A DNA stretch of 64,000 nucleotides from DATEOR01 sp035698665 (GTDB lineage: Bacteria > Actinomycetota > Thermoleophilia > Gaiellales > Gaiellaceae). Positions 34,121 through 41,080 of the stretch are shown piece by piece (within the stretch, counting starts at the first letter, position 1; the number at the start of each line of letters is the position of its first letter). The translations under genes and the position numbers were made by a program. Under the pieces are notes generated by a model. It searched no databases, was not told the DNA's origin, and saw nothing but the letters and a program-made list of their open reading frames with translations. The DNA is taken from the NCBI GenBank assembly GCA_035698665.1, contig DASSBN010000068.1, forward strand, positions 1 through 64,000, in the 5' to 3' direction.

Positions 34121-35229
34121 TCGTCGAAGGGCGAGAAGACGAGGCCGCTCGTCAGCTTGGGGAAGAAGTACGTCGTCTTCTCGGGCAGGAGCTCGCCCGC
34201 GCTTGCGACCTCGACGACCTGCTCCATCGTCGGAGCGCGCACGAGGAAGGCGGCTTCCGCACGCCCGCTGCGCACCGCTTCCTCCGCGGCGACGGCGCTC
34301 GGCGTGTAGCGCACGTCATGGAGCGGCAGCCGGTCGATGACCGCGGTGTCGAGCTCCGATCCTTGCCCCTCGGCGAGCTGCGCCGAGTCCTTGCGAAGGA
34401 GGACGAACGCGGGGTGGTCTCGCGGCAGCGCCGCGAGCGCGGCGGTCCCCGCCTCGCCGCTCGCCTCGACATCCCTGAGACGAAACGAGCCGTCGGGCTC
34501 GGGGACGTCGCCCGAGACGAGACGGTGCGTCGGAAGGATCTCGAGTCCCTCGTCGTCGCGGCTCACGAGGACGGCGAGGACATACGCCGACTCGTCGCCG
34601 CCGTCCTCCTGGTGGAAGGCGAGCGCGGTCTCGTAGCGATGGTGGCCGTCGGCGATGAGGAACCTGCCCTCGATGCGACCGAGGGCCTCGGCGACCGCCT
34701 CGCCCGACACGCGCCAGAGCCGGCTCGTGACCCCGTCGAGGGTCGCTTCGGCGTCGGGCTCTCGGTCCGGCACGAGGGGCGAGGAACCCTCATGGACGAG
34801 GAAGATCGGAGACAGCTTCGTCCGAACCGCGTGCAGGAGCTCGAGGCGCGCATCCTTCTGGCGCTCGAACGTGCGCTCGTGGGGGAGCACCTCACCCGCG
34901 GAGTAGGGCGTCAGCTCCACGCGGGCCACGAGGCCGCGCCGCGTTCTCGTTCCGCCGTCGATCCCCGGGAAGGTCTCCTCCAGAATCCAGACCGCCGGCT
35001 CGGTCTCGCGGACGAGGACGCCTTCGGCGCGCCAGGCAGCGAGAAGCCGCGCGGCTTCCTCGGGGCTCTCCGGATTGAGGAGTCGCACCGCGTTGTAGGG
35101 ACTCGCGGTCACGAGCGCCTCGCGCCGGTCCGCCGTGATGACGTCGTGCGGCGGCGAGACGACCGCGTCCAGCGGCCCCACCGTTCCAGGGTCGTAGCGA
35201 AGCGCCCGAAACGGCTTCAAATGCGGCAC
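34117..35229 (-). CDS. DUF1015 family protein
   Basis: A cytosolic protein of about 370 residues. KPFRALRYDPGTVGPLDAVVSPPHDVI at the N-terminus and FLIADGHHRYETALAFHQE near residue 195 are hallmarks of DUF1015, a family without an established activity that often occurs near serine or inositol metabolism genes. I prefer GTG 35229, which starts the protein right at the domain and has TAACCT eight bases upstream. ATG 35247 would add six residues. Divergent from the YhaM-like gene. Confidence 0.8.
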   Translation of the reverse strand: MPHLKPFRALRYDPGTVGPLDAVVSPPHDVITADRREALVTASPYNAVRLLNPESPEEAARLLAAWRAEGVLVRETEPAVWILEETFPGIDGGTRTRRGLVARVELTPYSAGEVLPHERTFERQKDARLELLHAVRTKLSPIFLVHEGSSPLVPDREPDAEATLDGVTSRLWRVSGEAVAEALGRIEGRFLIADGHHRYETALAFHQEDGGDESAYVLAVLVSRDDEGLEILPTHRLVSGDVPEPDGSFRLRDVEASGEAGTAALAALPRDHPAFVLLRKDSAQLAEGQGSELDTAVIDRLPLHDVRYTPSAVAAEEAVRSGRAEAAFLVRAPTMEQVVEVASAGELLPEKTTYFFPKLTSGLVFSPFDE

Positions 35230-35260
35230 GACGGGCCAGGTTACCATCCGTCCGCGGACC

Positions 35261-35266
35261 TAGAAT
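35261..35266 (+). promoter_or_regulatory. -10 box for leaderless YhaM-like gene
   Basis: TAGAAT, six nucleotides before GTG 35273. It is one of the best -10 matches in the window. The 43 nt between it and DUF1015 GTG 35229 also hold TAACCT in the opposite direction. Confidence 0.5.
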
Positions 35267-35272
35267 CGACCC

Positions 35273-36103
35273 GTGATCGCCGAGCTCGCCGAGGATCGCG
35301 TGGTCGACGGCCTCTTCGCCGTCGCCCGCAAGCAACGCCTGCGAACGCGCGGGGGAAGCCCCTATCTCGCGCTCGAGCTCGTCGACTCGAGCGGGCGGAT
35401 CGACGCGCGCGTCTGGAACGACGTCGACCTCCTCGACAAACGCTTCGGGGAGGGTGACGCCGTGCGCGTGCTCGGGCGCGTCGAGCGGTTCCGCGACCGG
35501 CTCCAGCTCGAAGTGCGCTCGCTCGAGCCTGCCGAGGCCGACCCTGCGACGCTCATACCCGAAGGGCGCCGCGACGCCGAGGAGGCGGACGGGTTCTTCG
35601 AGTTCCTCGCCGCCGAGATCTCCCATCCCGGGCTGCGGGCGCTCGTCGACGGCTTCGTCGGCGATGCGGTCTTCCGTGAGCGACTGCGAACCCTTCCCGC
35701 AACGCCGGACTCACACCACTCCTACTCGGGTGGGCTGCTCGAGCACACCGTCGCCGTGGCGACGCTCTGCCGGGAGTCGGCCCAGCTCCATCCCCGGCTG
35801 CGCACCGACCTCCTCGTCGCCGCTGCTCTCCTGCACGACGCCGGCCGCGTCCGCGAGCTCGACCGCGGCCCGCTCTTTCTTCCGACTCCCGAGGGAAAGC
35901 TGCTCGGTCACGTGCATCTCGGCCTGCGCCTGATCGAAGAGCGTGCCGAGGGGCTCGAAAACTCGGTTCTCGCGGAGCTCCTGCACGCCGTGGGCTCGCA
36001 CCACGATGCGCGCGCCGCGCGAACGGCGGAAGCCGCCGTGCTCTACCACGCGAACCAGCTCGACGCAGTCGCGGCTACGCGCTCGGTCGACCCGGAGGCC
36101 TGA
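35273..36103 (+). CDS. YhaM-like 3'-5' exoribonuclease, OB-fold plus HD domain
   Basis: The 276-residue protein opens with an OB-fold nucleic-acid-binding domain at about 1-85 (GSPYLALELVDSSGRIDARVWND and VRVLGRVERFRDRLQLEV). An HD phosphohydrolase domain follows from about 135. Metal ligands are visible in HHSYSGGLLEHTVAVA and AALLHDAGRV, with AVGSHHDARAARTAEA later. The same order occurs in Bacillus YhaM, which degrades RNA and DNA 3'-5'. GTG start without a ribosome-binding site. The 3' end overlaps the convergent oxidase gene by 29 nt. Confidence 0.85.
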   Translation: MIAELAEDRVVDGLFAVARKQRLRTRGGSPYLALELVDSSGRIDARVWNDVDLLDKRFGEGDAVRVLGRVERFRDRLQLEVRSLEPAEADPATLIPEGRRDAEEADGFFEFLAAEISHPGLRALVDGFVGDAVFRERLRTLPATPDSHHSYSGGLLEHTVAVATLCRESAQLHPRLRTDLLVAAALLHDAGRVRELDRGPLFLPTPEGKLLGHVHLGLRLIEERAEGLENSVLAELLHAVGSHHDARAARTAEAAVLYHANQLDAVAATRSVDPEA

Positions 36104-37100
36104 GCTCCGCCGCAACCCGGCCGCGGCAGGCCTCGGCCAAGAGGTCGCCGAGCACCGGAGCGAACTTGAACAGGTTGTGCCCGGCGAAGACGAGTACCGC
36201 GCCCGCTTCCCAGACTGCGAACGCATCGGGGTGCCACGGCAGGATCGTGAGCGGCCGCGTGATCGTGTCGATCGGCTCCGGCTCGAGGCCGGGCAGGGCG
36301 CGCTCCACGTAGGCGCGCACGCGAGCAAGGGAGCCGGCAGGGTCCGAATCCTCCGTCGCCAGGCCGACTGCGAAGGCGTCGAGGGCGGGCACGGGCCCCG
36401 AATAGACCGTCGCGCCGTAGGCGTTCGTGCGATCCATCCAGCACGCGAGGCGTCCGCGCTCCGACCGCGTCCTGAAGGTCGCGCGCGTGTGATCCCTGAT
36501 CTCGAGGGGCACGTCGACCCCGAGCGGCGCGGCGAGCTCCGGGGTCCGCGCGCCCGCGCAGACGAGCACCCGGTCGAAGCGCCTGCTTCCGGAGGCGGTC
36601 TCGAGGATTCCGTCGCGGTCGAGGGCGAGCACCTCCTCCCGCACCAGCCAGTCCCCGAGCCCGGCGACGAGCGCACCGACCGTTTCGCGAACGCATATCG
36701 CCCCGCCGCGAACGTCGTAGAGAGCGGGACCGCCGGGCGGCTCCAGAACCGGCAGAAGGCGGCGCTGCTCGTCCTCGTCGACGAGCCGGTGCTCGACTCC
36801 CGCTTCGGCCAGCAGGCGACCCATCTCCTCCGCATCCGGAGACGCGAAGAGAACGCCTTCGTCTCCCACGAGCGGCTCGGCCGCGCGCTCGCTCCACTCG
36901 TCCCACCCGAGGCGGGCGCGGGCCACGAGCTCGACGAGGTCTGCGCGGTCGTGGACGTGGCGGAAGACCCGCGTGTAGCCGGCCGACTGCCCGCTTCCGG
37001 GCTCGGCCGCGTCGAAGCAACGGACATCCGCCCCGGCGCGCATGAGCGAGTCGGCCGCGGCCAGCCCGACGATCCCGGCGCCGACGACGGCGACCTTCAC
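36075..37100 (-). CDS. FAD-dependent amine oxidase (sarcosine/N-methyltryptophan oxidase-like, DAO family)
   Basis: A 341-residue flavoenzyme. The FAD-binding motif VAVVGAGIVGLAAADSLMRAGADV starts at residue 3. GSGQSAGYTRVFRHVHDRAD follows as in monomeric sarcosine oxidases, where covalent FAD attaches to a later cysteine. The C-terminal half has TILPWHPDAFAVWEAGAVLVFAGHNLFKFAPVLG, matching that group's FAD-contact segment. It overlaps arsR by four bases (ATGA), so the two form an operon; a secondary amine or an organo-metalloid substrate is conceivable but unproven. Confidence 0.8.
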   Translation of the reverse strand: MKVAVVGAGIVGLAAADSLMRAGADVRCFDAAEPGSGQSAGYTRVFRHVHDRADLVELVARARLGWDEWSERAAEPLVGDEGVLFASPDAEEMGRLLAEAGVEHRLVDEDEQRRLLPVLEPPGGPALYDVRGGAICVRETVGALVAGLGDWLVREEVLALDRDGILETASGSRRFDRVLVCAGARTPELAAPLGVDVPLEIRDHTRATFRTRSERGRLACWMDRTNAYGATVYSGPVPALDAFAVGLATEDSDPAGSLARVRAYVERALPGLEPEPIDTITRPLTILPWHPDAFAVWEAGAVLVFAGHNLFKFAPVLGDLLAEACRGRVAAELRPPGRPSA

Positions 37101-37432
37101 GCGCTGCCGAGCGCGCCGGCCAGAGCGGCGACGGTCTCCGGGACGAGGCGGTAATAGCCCCAGGTGCCCTTGCGGCGTGCTTCGACGAGGCCCGCCTCAC
37201 GGAGGATCCGCAGATGGTGGGAGACCGTCGGCTGGGACAGGCCGAGCTCGGCGACGAACGCGCAGACGCAGACCTCCTCGGCGCCGGCGAGCCGGTTGAC
37301 GATCGCCAGTCGCGTCGGGTCCGACAGAGCCTTGAAGCGAGCGGCGAGATCGTCGCGCGCCTCGATCGAAAGCGGAGGCGAGCCGGGAGCACAACACGAC
37401 ACGGGAATCTGCGCGATGGTCTTCATTGACAT
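37097..37432 (-). CDS. arsR: ArsR-type metalloid-sensing repressor
   Basis: A 111-residue winged-helix repressor. FKALSDPTRLAIVNRLAG begins the DNA-binding core. EEVCVCAF holds the Cys-x-Cys metal site equivalent to ELCVCDL in As(III)-responsive ArsR. SQPTVSHHLRILREAGLVEARRKGTWGYYRL is the recognition helix and wing. An extra cysteine pair near the N-terminus (SCCAPG) matches the actinobacterial subgroup, in which it helps bind arsenite. It should release DNA when As(III), Sb(III) or another soft metal binds. The inverted repeat at 37425-37440 overlaps its own start and the divergent promoter. Confidence 0.9.
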   Translation of the reverse strand: MSMKTIAQIPVSCCAPGSPPLSIEARDDLAARFKALSDPTRLAIVNRLAGAEEVCVCAFVAELGLSQPTVSHHLRILREAGLVEARRKGTWGYYRLVPETVAALAGALGSA

Positions 37433-37440
37433 TCTTCAAT
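37425..37440. promoter_or_regulatory. Candidate ArsR operator
   Basis: Perfect inverted repeat ATTGA-N6-TCAAT. It covers the arsR start codon and the -35 hexamer of the divergent promoter, so a bound repressor could block both directions. Next to it (37440-37445), TATATA reads as an arsR -10 placed seven bases before ATG 37432. Confidence 0.6.
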
Positions 37441-37455
37441 ATATACCGCTAGGGT
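37426..37455 (+). promoter_or_regulatory. Promoter for the Cys-rich peptide and SDR
   Basis: Consensus -35 TTGACA (37426-37431), 18-bp spacer, TAGGGT -10 (37450-37455). This is the only textbook -35 I found upstream of a gene here. The expected start near 37462 leaves a 17-nt leader with AAAGGAGG at 37466-37473, five bases before ATG 37479. Confidence 0.6.
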
Positions 37456-37478
37456 GTCGGTGACGAAAGGAGGTCTCC

Positions 37479-37541
37479 ATGGCGTGCGATTGTGATTGCT
37501 GCGAGTCCGGCTGCGACTGCGACTGCCCCGACTGCAAATAG
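37479..37541 (+). CDS. 20-residue cysteine-rich peptide, metallothionein-like
   Basis: A tiny frame encoding eight cysteines among 20 residues, arranged CDCDCC near the start, then CDCDC and CPDC, with only Asp, Glu, Ser, Gly, Pro, Ala and Lys otherwise. It is preceded by the strongest ribosome-binding site in the area (AAAGGAGG, optimal spacing), a consensus promoter and an ArsR operator. Clustered thiolates plus acidic residues suggest soft-metal or metalloid chelation, possibly As(III). It is far shorter than known bacterial metallothioneins (about 50 residues). An alternative reading is a regulatory leader whose translation controls the overlapping SDR gene. Confidence 0.7.
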   Translation: MACDCDCCESGCDCDCPDCK

Positions 37542-38230
37542 ACCGCGTCGCTCTCATCTCGGGCGGTAACCGCGGGATCGGCCGGGAGGTCGCCCGCCAG
37601 CTCGCCGGTCAGGGCTATCGGGTCGTGATCGGCTCCCGCGACCTCCCGAAGGGCGAGGAGGCGGCCCGCGAGCTCGGCGACGCCGTGAGCGCCGTCCAGC
37701 TCGACGTCACCGACGAGGACAGCATCGTCGCGGCCGTCGGTTCGGTCGCGAGTGAGCTCGGACGCCTCGACGTCCTCGTCAACAACGCCGGCATCACCGG
37801 TGGCGGCTGGAGCACGCATGCGGTCGACGCCGACCTCGACGAAGTGCGCCGCACCCTCGAGACGAATCTCTTCGGCGCGTGGAGGCTGACCGAGGAGGCG
37901 CTCCCGCTCATGCGCAGGAACGGCTACGGCCGGATCGTGAACATCTCGAGCGGCATGGGCCAGCTCTCCGACATGGGCGGCCACTCACCGGGATACCGAG
38001 TCTCGAAGACCGGCCTGAACGTGCTCACGCGGATGCTGACGGCCGAGCTCGGCGAGGAGAACATCCTCGTCAACTCGGTCTGCCCGGGCTGGGTGCGCAC
38101 CGACATGGGCACCCAGTCGGCACGAGTCTCCGTGGAGGAGGGCGCCGATACGCCGGTCTGGCTGGCCACGCTCCCGGACGACGGTCCGCGCGGCGGCTTC
38201 TTCCGCAACCGCGAGCCGATTCCGTGGTAG
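37532..38230 (+). CDS. Short-chain dehydrogenase/reductase (carbonyl reductase-like)
   Basis: An NAD(P)-dependent SDR of about 232 residues. ISGGNRGIGREVARQLA binds the cofactor, VLVNNAGITGG follows, and the catalytic residues are Ser in NISSGM and Tyr/Lys in YRVSK. The only ATG/GTG/TTG upstream of the cofactor motif is TTG 37496, which would add an odd Arg/Leu-rich string and lies 22 nt from the ribosome-binding site. CTG 37532 gives the natural N-terminus (MQIDRVALISGG) and overlaps the peptide stop. Translation is probably coupled to the Cys-rich peptide. Substrate unknown. Confidence 0.8.
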   Translation: MQIDRVALISGGNRGIGREVARQLAGQGYRVVIGSRDLPKGEEAARELGDAVSAVQLDVTDEDSIVAAVGSVASELGRLDVLVNNAGITGGGWSTHAVDADLDEVRRTLETNLFGAWRLTEEALPLMRRNGYGRIVNISSGMGQLSDMGGHSPGYRVSKTGLNVLTRMLTAELGEENILVNSVCPGWVRTDMGTQSARVSVEEGADTPVWLATLPDDGPRGGFFRNREPIPW

Positions 38231-38284
38231 ACGGCCGGGCCGCGTTCTAGGATTACATCGTCAACCGATATTGGGAGGGGTCTA

Positions 38285-38941
38285 ATGGGGTGGCTTCGGT
38301 CACGCTGGGATTACGTGAGCGGCATTCTGTTCGTTGTCCTGTTCCTCGTCGGGTTCGCGCTGTCGGGCGATTCGGGGGACTCCCCGGCCGAGATGACGAG
38401 CTTCTACACCGACTCCGGCAACCAGACGAAGCAGCTCGCCGCGTACTTCTTGTTTCTCGCGGCCATGCTCGCGTTTCTGTGGTTCCTCGGCACGTTGCGC
38501 GCGGAGCTCTTGCGGGCCGAAGGCGGTGACGCGCCGCTGACGGCCGTCGCGTTCGCCTCGGGCATGTCGTTCGTGGTGCTGATGATCGCCGGCTTGACGC
38601 TCTTTTCCTCACCGGCGTTCATGGCGAGCGACGACAAGTTCCAGTTCAACCCGAACACCGCCGACTTCGTGCTCGACGCGGGCTACGGGCTCTTCGTCGC
38701 AGCGCTCGTGCTGTCCTCGCTTCTCCTGCTCGCGGTTGCGCTGATCGCATACCGATCGCGCTTCATGCCGATCTGGGTGGCGTGGGTGAGCATTCCGGCC
38801 GGGATCGCGCTCCTCTTCAGCCTGTTCTTCTTCCCGGTCTTCGTCCTGCTGCTCTGGGTGCTGATCGTCAGCGTCGTCATGCTCCTCCGCGCCTGGCGGC
38901 CTGCGCGCACCCCCGAGCCGACGGTCGGACCCTCCGTCTAG
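38285..38941 (+). CDS. Multi-pass membrane protein, unknown function
   Basis: A 218-residue protein with about five transmembrane helices (roughly 10-27, 48-68, 86-108, 128-152 and 158-205, the last being long enough for two). The extracytoplasmic loop SGDSGDSPAEMTSFYTDSGNQTKQ is polar. No family recognised. TAGGAT at 38248-38253 is a possible -10, and GGGAGGGG is a strong ribosome-binding site before ATG 38285. Its stop TAG is the same CTAG tetramer that ends the convergent YchF-like gene. Confidence 0.65.
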   Translation: MGWLRSRWDYVSGILFVVLFLVGFALSGDSGDSPAEMTSFYTDSGNQTKQLAAYFLFLAAMLAFLWFLGTLRAELLRAEGGDAPLTAVAFASGMSFVVLMIAGLTLFSSPAFMASDDKFQFNPNTADFVLDAGYGLFVAALVLSSLLLLAVALIAYRSRFMPIWVAWVSIPAGIALLFSLFFFPVFVLLLWVLIVSVVMLLRAWRPARTPEPTVGPSV

Positions 38942-39858
38942 ACGTTGAAGCGGATGTTGAGCACGTCGCCGTCCTCGACGACATAGCTCTTGCCCTCGAG
39001 ACGCTGGAGGCCGCGCTTCGCGGCCTCCGCGTGCGAGCCCGCCTCGACGAGGTCCGCCCAGTGGATCACCTCGGCGCGGATGAAGCCCTGGGCGATGTCG
39101 GAGTGGATGCTGGCGGCCGCGTCGAGCGCGGAGAGCCCCTCCTGCAAGGTCCACGCGCGCGTTTCCTTCTCGCCCGCGGTGAAGAAGGTCAGGAGGCCGG
39201 CAGCCTCGAAGACCCGGCGGGCGACGTCCTCGAGCGCCGAGGGCCCGTCGCGGAACTCGCGCGCCTCCTCGTCCGGCAGCTCCGCGAGCTCGGCCTCGAG
39301 CTTGACGTCCACACCCGAGGCTCCGTTTCGGATCTCGACGAGCGGCTTCGTCGTCAGCGGCTCGAGCTCCGGAGGAAGCTCCCCTGCGTAGCCGGAGAGC
39401 GGATTCCCGGCTTCCAGGTGGGCGAGAACGCGCTCCAGCTCGGCGACCTCGGCGCGGAGCCCGGAGTCGCCCGACTTCGCCTGCTTCTGCACGCGCTCCA
39501 GGCGACGCTCGACGTGGTCGCGGTCCGCGACGAGGAGCTCGAGTCGAAGCGTCTCGAGATCGGCCGCAGGATCGCGCGTGCCGGACCAGTCGTCGAGGAC
39601 CGCGAGGAGCGCGTCGACCTGGCGGAGGTTCCCGAGCAGCTGAGCCCCCGTACCCGGCACGTCGACGACCCGGATCGAGGCCGGCGTGACCTTCTTCGCA
39701 TGGACGACCTCGGCGAGCTGCGGCAACCGCTCGTCCGCGATCGGAGCCATCCCGACGTGCTCCTTCCCCGACACCCCCGCGCCGGCCTGCGTCAATGCGT
39801 TGAAGAGCGTCGTCTTGCCCGCGTTCTGCAGGCCGACGATTCCGACCTCGACCGGCAT
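38938..39858 (-). CDS. Compact YchF-like GTPase (DUF933/TGS C-terminus)
   Basis: A 306-residue relative of the Obg-family ATPase YchF (usually about 363). The P-loop is GIVGLQNAGKTTLFNALTQAG. The G3 loop is shortened (VVDVPGTGAQLLGNLRQVDALLAVLDD), lacking the GLVxGASKGEGLGN stretch. The NxxE-type G4 motif is replaced by TKPLVEIRNGASG. A coiled-coil follows (about 110-150). The C-terminal TGS/DUF933 domain is complete (FFTAGEKETRAWTLQEG, SDIAQGFIRAEVIHW and GKSYVVEDGDVLNIRFNV). Nucleotide specificity may differ from YchF. ATG 39858 shares one base with the sigma factor stop. Confidence 0.8.
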   Translation of the reverse strand: MPVEVGIVGLQNAGKTTLFNALTQAGAGVSGKEHVGMAPIADERLPQLAEVVHAKKVTPASIRVVDVPGTGAQLLGNLRQVDALLAVLDDWSGTRDPAADLETLRLELLVADRDHVERRLERVQKQAKSGDSGLRAEVAELERVLAHLEAGNPLSGYAGELPPELEPLTTKPLVEIRNGASGVDVKLEAELAELPDEEAREFRDGPSALEDVARRVFEAAGLLTFFTAGEKETRAWTLQEGLSALDAAASIHSDIAQGFIRAEVIHWADLVEAGSHAEAAKRGLQRLEGKSYVVEDGDVLNIRFNV

Positions 39859-40409
39859 CAGCCCGCCTTGGCCAGTTGCCGCTGGAGCGAGCCGAGCGCA
39901 CGGTGCTGGAGCGACTTCACGGCGCCCTCGCTCTTGCCGAGGATCGTGCCGACCTCCGCGTTCGAGAAGTCGAAGACGAACTTGAGCGTGAGGACCTGCT
40001 GCTGGTCCTCGGAAAGGTTCTCGATCAGCTCGAACATGCTCCGCTCGCCCATCGCGTGGAACGCCTGCTCCTCGGCCGAGCGCTCCGCGCTCCCCGGCGG
40101 TTCGGGCGGCTCCTCCTCGGGCTGCCAGCGGCGCCTGGAGCGGAAGTGGTCCATCGCGAGGTTGTGCGCGATCCGGAAGAGCCAGGCGGAGATAGGGACC
40201 TTGCGCCACTCGAAGCGGTCGATCGACTCGATCATCTTCACGAACGTCTGGTTCGTGAGGTCCTCCGCGTCGTGCTTGTTCCCGACGCTCAGCTGGAGGT
40301 AGCTGTAGATGCGGTCGAAATGGAGCAGGTAGAGCTCCTCGAACGCCTCGCGGTCACCCTCCTTCGCGCGCTCGACGAGCGCGCGCACGTCCTCGGTCTC
40401 CGGCGGCAA
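39858..40409 (-). CDS. Sigma-70 family RNA polymerase sigma factor, ECF-like
   Basis: A 183-residue factor with region 2 (AFEELYLLHFDRIYSYLQLSVGNKHDAEDLTNQTFVKM, then WLFRIAHNLAMDHFRSRRR) and region 4 (LSEDQQQVLTLKFVFDFSNAEVGTILGKSEGAVKSLQHRAL), joined by a Pro/Glu-rich linker. Regions 1 and 3 are absent, as in ECF factors. No anti-sigma gene is adjacent. The start is TTG 40409, just after the upstream stop. The downstream YchF-like gene is translationally coupled. Confidence 0.88.
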   Translation of the reverse strand: MPPETEDVRALVERAKEGDREAFEELYLLHFDRIYSYLQLSVGNKHDAEDLTNQTFVKMIESIDRFEWRKVPISAWLFRIAHNLAMDHFRSRRRWQPEEEPPEPPGSAERSAEEQAFHAMGERSMFELIENLSEDQQQVLTLKFVFDFSNAEVGTILGKSEGAVKSLQHRALGSLQRQLAKAG

Positions 40410-40410
40410 G

Positions 40411-40641
40411 CTAGGCCGTCGAGCCGAAGCCGATCTGCGTCTCGCGCGAGCTGCGCTTGACGTACACGACCTTTCCGAGCGCGACCAGGAAGTTGCCCTC
40501 GAGCGACTCGAGCTCGAACACCGGCCCGTTGCCGGCCATCGCCTCCTGGAAGGCCTTCGAGACGGCGGGCGACACCGTGCCGCCGATGATCTGACCGCCT
40601 TCGAAGGCGATCTCCAGCCGGATCTGGTCGTTGTCAGCCAC
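40411..40641 (-). CDS. Small DUF3107-like protein
   Basis: A soluble 76-residue protein, beta-rich, with LEIAFEGGQIIGGTVSPAVSK and LVALGKVVYVKRSSRETQIGFG. The end resembles the actinobacterial DUF3107 family (KIAYVE...VGFG), but the match is loose. GTG 40641 overlaps the epimerase by eight bases; a TTG one codon earlier is also possible. Cotranscription with the sigma factor is likely. Confidence 0.5.
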   Translation of the reverse strand: MADNDQIRLEIAFEGGQIIGGTVSPAVSKAFQEAMAGNGPVFELESLEGNFLVALGKVVYVKRSSRETQIGFGSTA

Positions 40642-41035
40642 CAATCACCTCCACGAGCACTCCGTGCACGGAGTCGGGATGGACGAACGAGACAGCGTGG
40701 CCGTCGAGCCCGGTGCGGGGCTCCGGATCGATCACGTCGGCGCCCTCCGCGGCCAGCTCGCCGACCGCAGCCGCGACGTCGGAAACCTCGTAGGCGACGT
40801 GGTGCATGCCGGGGCCGCGCTTGGCGAGGAACCGCCCGACGGGCGTGTCCTCCGCGAGGGCGCTCATGAGCTCGACCCGCCCGGACCCCACGCGAAGGTA
40901 GGCCGCCTCGACCCCCTGGTCCTCCATGCGACCGCGCAGCTCGACCTCGGCCCCGAAGAGGCGCTGGTACGTGCCGACGGCCTCGTCGAGGTCGGAGACG
41001 GCGAACGCGACGTGATGGACGGAGCGAACGTCCAC
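40634..41035 (-). CDS. mce: Methylmalonyl-CoA epimerase
   Basis: A 133-residue glyoxalase-fold enzyme that interconverts (S)- and (R)-methylmalonyl-CoA in propionate and odd-chain metabolism. SVHHVAFAVSDLDEAVGTYQRLFG carries the first metal histidine, GMHHVAYEVSDVAAAVGELAAEGADVID the second half-site, and VSFVHPDSVHGVLVEVIGG the terminal glutamate. GTG 41035 has TAGGAT six bases upstream, so it probably heads a leaderless operon with the DUF3107-like, sigma factor and YchF-like genes. Confidence 0.9.
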   Translation of the reverse strand: MDVRSVHHVAFAVSDLDEAVGTYQRLFGAEVELRGRMEDQGVEAAYLRVGSGRVELMSALAEDTPVGRFLAKRGPGMHHVAYEVSDVAAAVGELAAEGADVIDPEPRTGLDGHAVSFVHPDSVHGVLVEVIGG

Positions 41036-41041
41036 GCCCCG

Positions 41042-41047
41042 ATCCTA
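41042..41047 (-). promoter_or_regulatory. -10 box for leaderless mce
   Basis: TAGGAT on the minus strand, six nucleotides before GTG 41035. It sits in the 45-nt gap after ftsH. Confidence 0.45.
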
Positions 41048-41080
41048 TCGGGGAGAGGGGTCGCGCCAGGGCGGCTCTCG

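Noticed and set aside
37496..37531. TTG 37496 as the SDR start
   Set aside because: It would add an unnatural Arg/Leu string, sits 22 nt from the ribosome-binding site and lies inside the Cys-rich peptide; kept only as the sole canonical alternative.
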